Positions 57,084 to 64,000 of a stretch of DNA of 64,000 nt are shown piece by piece. This DNA comes from Yokenella regensburgei ATCC 49455 (GTDB taxonomy: Bacteria > Pseudomonadota > Gammaproteobacteria > Enterobacterales > Enterobacteriaceae). Below the pieces are notes generated by a model. The model worked only from the letters and a program-made list of their open reading frames with translations. It searched no databases and was not told the origin of the DNA. The position numbers and the translations under genes were made by a program. The stretch is taken from contig NZ_JMPS01000069.1 of the NCBI RefSeq assembly GCF_000735455.1, positions 183,008 to 247,007 of the forward strand. The letters run 5' to 3'. Within the stretch, counting starts at the first letter, position 1. The number at the start of each line of letters is the position of its first letter.

Positions 57084-57159
57084 CACGAAAGGTATCTTGC
57101 CAGAAGAATGATAACCACGCTAAATTAACTAAAAATAAGAAACAGGGGAATCGCCGGAT

Positions 57160-57624
57160 ATGCGTTTCTGGTTTATTGTCGCGGTGGCACTTTTTCTGGC
57201 TGGGTGTAGCAGCCATCGTGCGCCGCCGCCAAATTCTCGGCTCTCAGACTCTATTACTGTGATTGCCAGCCTCAACGATCAGCTTCGTACCTGGCGTGGC
57301 ACTCCATACAGCTATGGTGGAATGAACCGCCGTGGCGTGGATTGCTCCGGGTTTGTACTGATGACTTTCCGCGACAAATTCGAACTGCAGCTGCCGCGTG
57401 AAACGAAACAACAGGCAAATATTGGTACACGCATCGATAAAGACGACTTGTTACCTGGCGATTTAGTTTTCTTTAAAACTGGCTCCGGGGCGAACGGCCT
57501 TCACGTCGGGATTTATGATACAGATAATATGTTCATTCATGCCTCCACCAGCCAGGGAGTAACGCGTTCATCGCTTGACAACGTTTACTGGCGGAAAAAC
57601 TTCTGGCAGGCGCGACGAATTTAA
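57160..57624 (+). CDS. nlpC: NlpC/P60 family lipoprotein NlpC
   Basis: 154 residues. A lipobox LFLAGC puts the lipid anchor at Cys15. The NlpC/P60 cysteine peptidase domain follows, with the catalytic Cys in RGVDCSGFVLM and the His in GLHVGIYD. Likely a cell-wall hydrolase; a specific role is not proven. The position between btuD and ydiV is as in E. coli. Confidence 0.96.
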   Translation: MRFWFIVAVALFLAGCSSHRAPPPNSRLSDSITVIASLNDQLRTWRGTPYSYGGMNRRGVDCSGFVLMTFRDKFELQLPRETKQQANIGTRIDKDDLLPGDLVFFKTGSGANGLHVGIYDTDNMFIHASTSQGVTRSSLDNVYWRKNFWQARRI

Positions 57625-57636
57625 GCGCGATGTCGA

Positions 57637-57660
57637 AAGAGGGCCCTGAGGGGCCTTTTT
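57637..57660 (+). terminator. nlpC terminator
   Basis: A hairpin of the form AGGGCCC-TGA-GGGGCCTTTTT, about 12 bases behind the nlpC stop. The rest of the 286-base gap to ydiV is AT-rich and includes the possible 31-codon ORF. Confidence 0.75.
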
Positions 57661-57818
57661 AGTCTCTGTCACTTTTTATGTTTAAAAATGAATATCTCCT
57701 TATTCAACCTTACGAACGGCGTTTCATTTCATCTAAACTGCTGATTGTCTTAAAGTGTGTCTATGGATTACAATCATTAAAGAGTCCTCAGTAGGGATAC
57801 CGCTAATAACAGCAACGA

Positions 57819-57914
57819 ATGAAATTAACTTTATTAAAATCAATTGACTTAAATTGCTTGCAGCAAGACCTGGGGTTATCGGAAATCATCGTTGATGAGG
57901 GGCAAACACAATGA
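57819..57914 (+). CDS. Possible small ORF coupled to ydiV
   Basis: ATG to TGA, 31 residues (MKLTLLKSIDLNCLQQDLGL at the start). Its stop codon overlaps the ydiV start as ATGA, a common sign of translational coupling. There is no good ribosome site before it and codon use is AT-rich, so it may be chance. If real, it could set ydiV translation, which in Salmonella is known to be weak and controlled post-transcriptionally. Confidence 0.35.
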   Translation: MKLTLLKSIDLNCLQQDLGLSEIIVDEGQTQ

Positions 57915-58624
57915 TTGTCTCGCTGGATAACACTTACCGCTCCGATTTCCTGCTTCTTCCGGCGCGCAACTTTGCCGGAGGCCTTGTGGGCCTGGAGATC
58001 ATTACTCATTTTACGGCGACGAACGGCGATGTGCGTATACCGACCGATCTTGTCATTCAGCACATGACGGCGGAGCAAGAATTGATGCTGTTTAAAGAAA
58101 AACTGGCGGTGCTTGCTACCTGCCAGCTCTTTTTTATTCAACATCAGCTACTGGCATGGATAAATATAACCCCGGCCATTGCTCTGGCATTTTTAAACGA
58201 CGAATTATTAGTTAAAGATGTTAAACGATTCCCATTTCTTGAGTTAACGGTTAATGAGAATTATCCTGGGCTGAATCAACTTTCAGCGAATGACCCGCTG
58301 TTCGTGCTGGCAAAACGTTTTAACCTTGTGCTGGCAAACTTTGGTGCCGGCGATGCCTCGACCAAAGCCATTTTCGCTGGTGTGTTTTCCCGCATTCAGT
58401 TGGACAGAAATTTCGTACAGCGCCGCGTCATGTCGCCGTCGTTCGAACCGTTCATGCGGGCCATTGTCACCCAGATGCAGCCGTACTGCGCCACCCTGAT
58501 GATTGCCGGCGTTGATAGCGAAGAGACGCTCACTCGCATTCGACCCTTTGCCTTCAGCGCGATGCAGGGAATGCTCTGGCCACCGGTACCTCCGGAGCAG
58601 GTCACCACGCTGGTTCAGGGATAA
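57911..58624 (+). CDS. ydiV: Anti-FlhD4C2 factor, degenerate EAL protein YdiV (RflP)
   Basis: 237 residues, the E. coli length. EAL-domain fold, but the catalytic EAL is LEI near residue 28-30 and other metal and cyclic-di-GMP ligands are missing, so it should be enzymatically dead, as known for YdiV. In Salmonella it binds FlhD, prevents activation of flagellar genes in poor medium and directs FlhDC to ClpXP. This window also contains a chemoreceptor with a flagellar-type promoter. Confidence 0.92.
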   Translation: MIVSLDNTYRSDFLLLPARNFAGGLVGLEIITHFTATNGDVRIPTDLVIQHMTAEQELMLFKEKLAVLATCQLFFIQHQLLAWINITPAIALAFLNDELLVKDVKRFPFLELTVNENYPGLNQLSANDPLFVLAKRFNLVLANFGAGDASTKAIFAGVFSRIQLDRNFVQRRVMSPSFEPFMRAIVTQMQPYCATLMIAGVDSEETLTRIRPFAFSAMQGMLWPPVPPEQVTTLVQG

Positions 58625-58685
58625 CCCTGCATTTCCCCCGTGTTTGTGTCAGCGTTCAGGCACTACACTAGCGGCAGGAGGAACC

Positions 58686-60128
58686 ATGACCCTGTCTTTT
58701 ACTACTCACTGGCGCGATGAGCTGCCAGGTTTTTATACTGCACTGGCGCCAACGCCGCTCGAAAATGCGCGCCTGATCTGGCATAACGAATCGCTGGCCG
58801 CGGAGCTGGGCGTTGAACCGTCGCTGTTTGTGCCATCCACCGGCGCGGGCGTGTGGGGCGGTGAAACGCTGCTCCCGGGCATGTCGCCGCTGGCACAGGT
58901 TTACAGCGGCCATCAGTTCGGCGTCTGGGCCGGACAGCTTGGCGACGGTCGCGGCATTTTGCTCGGCGAACAGCAGCTCGCCAACGGCAAGCGCGTTGAC
59001 TGGCATCTGAAAGGCGCCGGGCTGACGCCGTATTCCCGCATGGGTGACGGGCGCGCGGTGCTGCGTTCTACTATCCGCGAGGCGCTGGCTTCTGAAGCGA
59101 TGCACGGGTTAGGTATTCCCACCACCCGGGCGCTGTCGATAGTCACCAGCGATACGCCGGTATACCGCGAGACGGTTGAGCAGGGCGCGATGCTGATGCG
59201 CATTGCCGAAAGCCATGTCCGCTTTGGCCACTTCGAGCATTTCTACTATCGCCGTGAGCCGGAGAAAGTCCAGCAGCTCGCCGATTTCGTGATCCGCCAT
59301 CACTGGCCTGAACTGGCGTCACGTGAGGATAAATACGTCACCTGGTTCCGTGACGTTGTCACGAGAACGGCGCAGATGATCGCCCGCTGGCAAACCGTGG
59401 GCTTTGCGCACGGGGTCATGAATACCGATAATATGTCCATTCTCGGACTTACCATGGACTATGGTCCCTACGGTTTTCTTGACGATTTCCAGCCGGATTT
59501 CATCTGTAACCACTCCGACCATCAGGGGCGTTACAGCTTTGAGAATCAGCCTGCCGTTGGCCTGTGGAACCTGCAACGTCTGGCGCAGTCGCTGTCGCCG
59601 TTTATCGACGTGGATGCGCTTAACGATGCGCTCGATGACTATCAGCGGGCACTGTTTACCGAATACGGACAACGGATGCGCGCGAAGCTTGGTTTTTATA
59701 CTGAGCAAAGCGGCGACAATGACCTGTTGAACGATCTCTTTGCGCTGATGAGCAGTGAAGGCAGCGATTTCACTCGCACGTTCCGCCAGCTTGGTGAGAC
59801 GGAGCAACTGAGCGCCGCCTCGCCGCTGCGCGATGAGTTCATCGATCGCGCCGCTTTTGACGCATGGTTTAGCCGTTATCGCGAACGACTGCAGCTGGAT
59901 GGGGTGAGTGATGCCGAGCGCCAGCAGCGTATGCAGGCGGTCAACCCGGCTATGGTGCTACGTAACTGGCTGGCACAGCGCGCTATTGAACAGGCGGAAA
60001 AGGGCGATATGCAGGAGCTCTACCGCCTGCATGAGGCACTGCGCTCGCCGTTTGCCGATCGGGATGATGACTACGTTCGCCTCCCGCCGGACTGGGGTAA
60101 GCGGCTGGAAGTCAGCTGCTCGAGCTAG
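58686..60128 (+). CDS. selO: Protein adenylyltransferase SelO (YdiU)
   Basis: The ATG at 58686 with GGAGGA upstream gives 480 residues; the frame is open into ydiV but that part has no family match. SelO is a pseudokinase-fold enzyme that transfers AMP to Ser, Thr or Tyr of target proteins and is linked to oxidative stress. The glycine-rich region [26 protein letters not shown] and [13 protein letters not shown] are conserved. Its stop codon overlaps that of convergent hmuV. Confidence 0.95.
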   Translation: MTLSFTTHWRDELPGFYTALAPTPLENARLIWHNESLAAELGVEPSLFVPSTGAGVWGGETLLPGMSPLAQVYSGHQFGVWAGQLGDGRGILLGEQQLANGKRVDWHLKGAGLTPYSRMGDGRAVLRSTIREALASEAMHGLGIPTTRALSIVTSDTPVYRETVEQGAMLMRIAESHVRFGHFEHFYYRREPEKVQQLADFVIRHHWPELASREDKYVTWFRDVVTRTAQMIARWQTVGFAHGVMNTDNMSILGLTMDYGPYGFLDDFQPDFICNHSDHQGRYSFENQPAVGLWNLQRLAQSLSPFIDVDALNDALDDYQRALFTEYGQRMRAKLGFYTEQSGDNDLLNDLFALMSSEGSDFTRTFRQLGETEQLSAASPLRDEFIDRAAFDAWFSRYRERLQLDGVSDAERQQRMQAVNPAMVLRNWLAQRAIEQAEKGDMQELYRLHEALRSPFADRDDDYVRLPPDWGKRLEVSCSS

Positions 60129-60904
60129 GGCGTCAGAAACACCTGCGGAGTGGCCGTGCCGGGATGCGTTCCCACGGTCACATCCGCCCCGTACCAGCGG
60201 TGCAGCTCCGCCGGGTGCAGCACCTCGCCAGCGGCTCCCTGAGCCACCACTTCTCCCTGATGCAGCAACACCAGCCTGTCGGCCCACAGCGCCGCAAGGT
60301 TAAGATCGTGCAGTACCACACAAACGTGCAGGGCGTGCTGCCGGGCAAGTGATTTCAACAACCGCAGCAGATGTTGCTGGTGGTACAGATCCAGGGCCGA
60401 GGTCGGTTCATCGAGAAACAGAAAGCCCTCTGGGGCGCCGTTTTGCCAGAGCTGCGCCAGCGCGCGGGCGAGCTGTACCCGCTGCTGCTCACCGCCAGAA
60501 AGGGCATTGTACTGCCGTTTGGCAAGAGGCAGGCAACCGGTCAGGGCCATAATTTCCTGCACAATAGACGGGTTATTGGCATCGTGCCAGGGCGCGCGCC
60601 CCATCGCGATGACCTCTTCAACCGGCCAGTCAAACCCCAGCCGGGACTGCTGGCGCATCATCGCCCGGCGTTCTGAGAGCGCCTGCGCAGGCCATGCTGC
60701 AAGAGGAATGTCGTTTAACCGGCACTCGCCGCCGTGCGGCGTCAGGTAGCCGGTGAGCAGGCGCAGCAGGGTGGATTTCCCGGCACCGTTAGGACCAATC
60801 AGCGCCACCACTTCGCCGGGTGAGAGAACCAGGCTGACATCGTCGATCAGTTGACGTTGACCGGCCCGATAGCACAAATGTGTCGCGATAAGTCGGCTAT
60901 CCAC
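60125..60904 (-). CDS. hmuV: Heme ABC transporter ATPase HmuV
   Basis: The GTG at 60904 is preferred because GGAGG stands five bases upstream (259 residues); a GTG at 60916 would add four residues. Walker [10 protein letters not shown], signature LSGGEQQRV, Walker [13 protein letters not shown]. The [10 protein letters not shown] motif is typical of HmuV. It energises heme import with HmuU. It overlaps the end of hmuU by eight bases and the last four bases of convergent selO. Confidence 0.94.
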   Translation of the reverse strand: MDSRLIATHLCYRAGQRQLIDDVSLVLSPGEVVALIGPNGAGKSTLLRLLTGYLTPHGGECRLNDIPLAAWPAQALSERRAMMRQQSRLGFDWPVEEVIAMGRAPWHDANNPSIVQEIMALTGCLPLAKRQYNALSGGEQQRVQLARALAQLWQNGAPEGFLFLDEPTSALDLYHQQHLLRLLKSLARQHALHVCVVLHDLNLAALWADRLVLLHQGEVVAQGAAGEVLHPAELHRWYGADVTVGTHPGTATPQVFLTP

Positions 60905-61886
60905 GAACCCCTCCACGACGAAAAATCATCCACAAAAACCACGGCGCGCCGAGCAGGCTGGTTAACAGCCCTACCGGCATTTCGGCAGGGGCGACCAGGG
61001 TGCGCGCCAGCGTGTCGGCCACCAGCAATAGTATCGCGCCGGCGAGCACGGAACCCGGGATCACCGCCCGATGATCGGCACCCAGCCACAGGCGCAGCAG
61101 GTGGGGGACCACCAGCCCGACGAAACCAATCACTCCGCTCACGGCTACCGCGGCCGCTACCAGCAGGGCGCTGAACAGCAGCAGCGTGCGCTGAACGGTT
61201 TTGACGTCTACACCAAGATAATGGGCATCTTCCTCGCCGAGCTGGAGCAAATTAAGCGCCTGCGCCAGCCGCCAGATAATCCACACCGACGGCAGCATCA
61301 GCGAGCTTACCGCCAGCAGCGTTGACCACTGCGCCTGGCCGAGGCTACCCATACCCCATAACGAGAGCTGGCGCAGCTGTGCATCGTTACTGAGCCAGGA
61401 GAGCACCCCAACCGCCGCGCCGCACAGCGCGTTGATAGCAATACCGACCAGCAACAGGCGCGATAAACCGTTTTCTGGCCGCTGGCTGAGAACAAAGATA
61501 ACGGCGGTGACCGCAAGACTCCCCATAAACGCCGCCAGCATTGGGGCATACAGCATCACTATCGCGGGAAGGGTGAATGGCAACACCACCCATAGCGCCA
61601 CCGCCAGCGCCGCACCGCTGCTGATGCCAAGGAGTCCTGGGTCGGCGAGCGGATTGCGGAACAACCCCTGCATCACACAGCCCGCCAGCGCCAGCGATCC
61701 GCCAACCACCAGCGCCAGCAGCACACGCGGCAGGCGGATAGTGAACCAGATCTGGCGCAGGGCGCTGTCATCCTGCCAGAGCAGGCTCAGAGGGAGCTTC
61801 AGGGCACCCACACTGGTAGCCGCCAGCGCCAGGATGAGCAGCAGGGCGAGCAGAGACCATAGCTGCCTGGAGAAGACCGCCGACAT
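60897..61886 (-). CDS. hmuU: Heme ABC transporter permease HmuU
   Basis: 329 residues of the FecCD permease family, with about ten membrane helices. Family motifs are [20 protein letters not shown] and [17 protein letters not shown]. It carries heme from HmuT across the inner membrane. It overlaps hmuT by one base (TGATG). A BtuC-like assignment is excluded by its place between heme genes. Confidence 0.95.
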   Translation of the reverse strand: MSAVFSRQLWSLLALLLILALAATSVGALKLPLSLLWQDDSALRQIWFTIRLPRVLLALVVGGSLALAGCVMQGLFRNPLADPGLLGISSGAALAVALWVVLPFTLPAIVMLYAPMLAAFMGSLAVTAVIFVLSQRPENGLSRLLLVGIAINALCGAAVGVLSWLSNDAQLRQLSLWGMGSLGQAQWSTLLAVSSLMLPSVWIIWRLAQALNLLQLGEEDAHYLGVDVKTVQRTLLLFSALLVAAAVAVSGVIGFVGLVVPHLLRLWLGADHRAVIPGSVLAGAILLLVADTLARTLVAPAEMPVGLLTSLLGAPWFLWMIFRRGGVRG

Positions 61887-62704
61887 CAGGGCAGTTGCTC
61901 CGCTTTGCTACGCAGCTCACGAATCGCCTGCGGCGTACGGATGCTGAAGCCGAGCAGGGCCATGTCGTCAACTTCCAGCACCTGTTTGTGGCGTCCGGCA
62001 GGCGTCTGTGCGACGCCAGGCAGAGACCACAGCGCGGCGGCACCGCCCATGCTTTTCACACCTTCAGCAGAGATGACAATCAGGTCAGGCTGGCTGGCGA
62101 TGACCCCTTCCTGCGAGAGCGGCTGGTAACGGCTGAAACCCTGCATCGCGTTCTGCAACCCCGCGGCGCGAATAGCGGCGTCGGCAGCGGTCTGCTGCCC
62201 GGCGGCCATCGCGTTCATACCGCCGTGGCTCAGAATAAACAGCACGCGTTTATTGAGTGGCTTCGTGGGAAGTGAAGCCATTTCAGCGCGCAGCCGCTGG
62301 CGAAGTTTTTCGCCCTCGTTTTCTTTATGCAGCGCCCCGGCAATAACCCGCACTTTCTCATCAATCACGCTGAGCGCGTCGCTACCGGGAACGGTAACAA
62401 CCGCCACGCGGTTGTCCTTCACCTGCTGGAGGGCGAGGGAAGGCTGCGCCTGAACGCTGGCAAGCACAAGATCTGGACGCATCGCGAGGATCCCTTCAGC
62501 GTTAAGCTGGCGCAGATAACCAACGTCCGGCAGCCTGCGCGCAGCCTCCGGCCACTGGCTGGTGCTGTCGCGGGCAACCAGCTGCGCCTGTGCACCCAGC
62601 GCATAGACGATTTCGGTCACGTCACCGCCAAGCGCTACCACCTTTTCCGTTGCCGCATGAGCCAGCAGCGGCAGGGCAGCCAGCATGGCTACCAGGCGTT
62701 TCAT
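61886..62704 (-). CDS. hmuT: Periplasmic heme-binding protein HmuT
   Basis: 272 residues. Signal peptide 1-17 (MKRLVAMLAALPLLAHA). TroA-like/cluster A-8 fold, with the start of lobe one VVALGGDVTEIVYALG and the tyrosine region GYLRQLNAEGI; Tyr and His residues ligate heme in relatives. It passes heme to HmuUV. It overlaps hmuS by four bases (ATGA). Confidence 0.95.
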   Translation of the reverse strand: MKRLVAMLAALPLLAHAATEKVVALGGDVTEIVYALGAQAQLVARDSTSQWPEAARRLPDVGYLRQLNAEGILAMRPDLVLASVQAQPSLALQQVKDNRVAVVTVPGSDALSVIDEKVRVIAGALHKENEGEKLRQRLRAEMASLPTKPLNKRVLFILSHGGMNAMAAGQQTAADAAIRAAGLQNAMQGFSRYQPLSQEGVIASQPDLIVISAEGVKSMGGAAALWSLPGVAQTPAGRHKQVLEVDDMALLGFSIRTPQAIRELRSKAEQLP

Positions 62705-63729
62705 GCTGCCAGTCCTTTATCGATAAGGGACTCAATCTGGGTTCGCCACTGCACCTGTTCGGCGTTGCCTTCGGTACGCTGACCGTACAACTGGGCGATT
62801 TGTGAGCCGTCGGCGGCAAACAGCTCCAGACTGGTAACATGACCATCTGCCGTGGGTTTTCGGGTCACCCAGCTTTCCGCAATAGCATCGTCCAGCAGAT
62901 GCAGCGTAAATGCCGGGTTGAAGATGTTGAGCCAGCCTTTCATTGGCACCGGTTTCGTTACGCTCCCGGTAAAGATCTGCACGCAGCCGCGATTGCCGAC
63001 AAAAATCATAATCTCATTGCCGTCCTGATGAGCGGTGCTGAGGAGCGTGGCCAGCGCGTCATTGCTGACCTGGCAGGCCAGATCGTCGCCGACGAGACGG
63101 AACGCCTGCTGACGACTAAGGTTATGCCGTTTGAGCAGAGTGAAGAACTGATGCACGTCGGTCATGGTGCGCCATTCTCGATCGACCGCTTCCGCATCCG
63201 GTTGCTCAGCCGTTGCCGGCGTTTCAACCGCGCTCAGCGCCAGCGGTGGGTTTTCCGCGTGGATCGCGTGTGCCAGCAGGTTACCCCATTCAGACATATC
63301 GGTCGCGTCAGTGGTGTAGACCTTCAGCAGCGCATCGCCCTGATAATCGAAGAACTGAATACTCTGGCGCTCACCACGGGCGCTGGTCTCGCTGATGTGA
63401 AATGCGCTTGCCCACTGATTGAGGAACAGACGTAAATCCAGTGCTCCCGGGTTCAGCACCAGGCCCGCATGACCGGTCAGATGTTGATGGGTGAACTCGC
63501 CCACCTGCTCGTGTACGGCGTACTCGTTGCGGCAGATGCATTTTACTTCACCAACTTTTTCAAGGGCCGCCAGGATATCGCGGACCGCACCCTGCAAACG
63601 CCATGCGTCATGTCCGACGCGTGCAAAGGTCAGCTCCGCTTCGCTGATGTGCATCAGGGCGGAGATATCACGGGCGTATTTCCCCGGGTGTTGTGCTTTC
63701 AGTTCGAGCCAGCGGCTGTATTGATTCAT
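62701..63729 (-). CDS. hmuS: Hemin-degrading protein HmuS (HemS family)
   Basis: 342 residues made of two similar halves of about 160 residues. The cytoplasmic HemS/HmuS/ChuS group binds imported heme and either stores or breaks it down to release iron. GGAAGAAATAA precedes the ATG. It is the first cytoplasmic gene after the receptor, hmuR, with a small GC-rich hairpin (63752-63770) in the 49-base gap. Confidence 0.95.
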   Translation of the reverse strand: MNQYSRWLELKAQHPGKYARDISALMHISEAELTFARVGHDAWRLQGAVRDILAALEKVGEVKCICRNEYAVHEQVGEFTHQHLTGHAGLVLNPGALDLRLFLNQWASAFHISETSARGERQSIQFFDYQGDALLKVYTTDATDMSEWGNLLAHAIHAENPPLALSAVETPATAEQPDAEAVDREWRTMTDVHQFFTLLKRHNLSRQQAFRLVGDDLACQVSNDALATLLSTAHQDGNEIMIFVGNRGCVQIFTGSVTKPVPMKGWLNIFNPAFTLHLLDDAIAESWVTRKPTADGHVTSLELFAADGSQIAQLYGQRTEGNAEQVQWRTQIESLIDKGLAA

Positions 63730-63778
63730 TTATTTCTTCCTGTTCAGTGGATTGCCCCGGATTCCCGGGGCCGTCGCG

Positions 63779-64000
63779 TTACCATTGATAGCTGACGAAA
63801 ATCTTACCGTTGCGCCCGTCCTGTGGGATGCCCTGCGGAGACCAGTATGCCTTGTCGAAGGCGTTACCGAGCACCAGAGTGGTTGTGACCCCGCGCAGCT
63901 CCTGCTGCCCTTTGTAGCTGACGTAGAAATCGTTCACCCCGTAGCCCGGTTGCTGGCTGTAAGCGCTGCTGACGTGAGTAGATTTATCGGCGAAGGTCCC
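63779..64000 (-). CDS. hmuR: TonB-dependent heme receptor HmuR, C-terminal 73 residues (partial)
   Basis: The frame is open from the window edge to TAA (63779-63781). The last residues include PGYGVNDFYVSYKG, LGNAFDKAYWSPQGIPQDGR and the terminal strand KIFVSYQW. These are the final beta strands of a TonB-dependent receptor, ending in the aromatic residue recognised by the Bam complex. Position ahead of hmuSTUV supports a heme/hemoglobin receptor. The promoter, probably Fur-controlled, and the plug domain lie outside. Confidence 0.9.
   Translation of the reverse strand, partial: GTFADKSTHVSSAYSQQPGYGVNDFYVSYKGQQELRGVTTTLVLGNAFDKAYWSPQGIPQDGRNGKIFVSYQW

Overview
The window is 64 kb of an enterobacterial chromosome. 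Almost every gene is a close match in length and motif to the Escherichia/Salmonella core, and gene order follows E. coli K-12 in two long blocks. Features absent from K-12 (a complete hmuSTUV heme locus beside selO/ydiU, an extra chemoreceptor, an extra voltage-gated channel) and a junction that K-12 does not have (tonB next to yniA) point to another genus of Enterobacteriaceae, such as Enterobacter, Lelliottia, Leclercia, Kluyvera or Klebsiella. The sequence alone does not settle which. No prophage, insertion sequence, CRISPR array or integron is visible.

Layout. (1) 1-6.6 kb: end of hemA, prfA-prmC-sirB2-sirB1-kdsA, then chaA and chaC with an eroded chaB between them. (2) 6.6-10.5 kb: a methyl-accepting chemotaxis gene behind a sigma-28 type promoter, ychN, and ychO. 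(3) 10.5-21.8 kb: the nitrate module narL-narX / narK / narGHJI, with FNR and NarL sites. (4) 21.8-32.5 kb: REP elements, two identical tRNA-Tyr genes, purU, ychJ, rssA-rssB, galU, hns, tdk, adhE and ychE. (5) 32.5-38.9 kb: the oppABCDF peptide importer behind a long leader. (6) 38.9-43.7 kb: channel gene, yciU, clsA, yciY, yciI, a small exported protein of unknown function, and tonB. (7) 43.7-47.3 kb: yniA, pfkB, ydiY, yniD and a small exported protein. (8) 47.5-54.7 kb: thrS-infC-rpmI-rplT and pheM-pheS-pheT-ihfA. (9) 54.8-60.1 kb: btuCED, nlpC, ydiV and selO. (10) 60.1-64.0 kb: hmuV, hmuU, hmuT, hmuS and the 3' end of the hmuR receptor, all on the minus strand.

How it works together. The nar block is a complete anaerobic nitrate respiration unit: sensor, regulator, transporter, enzyme and assembly chaperone. 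adhE adds fermentation. tonB supplies the energy coupling needed by the heme receptor of the hmu locus and by the outer-membrane B12 receptor that feeds btuCD. The chemoreceptor and ydiV both belong to motility control. The thrS-to-ihfA segment is a translation block with three classical controls: the thrS operator, the AUU start of infC and the pheM attenuator.

I did not find a clearly new biological system. The best leads are the unknown 131-residue secreted protein beside tonB, a possible 31-codon ORF coupled to ydiV, the channel with a C-terminal zinc ribbon, and the ERIC-associated loss of chaB. Comparisons with E. coli and other genomes are from memory, not from a search.
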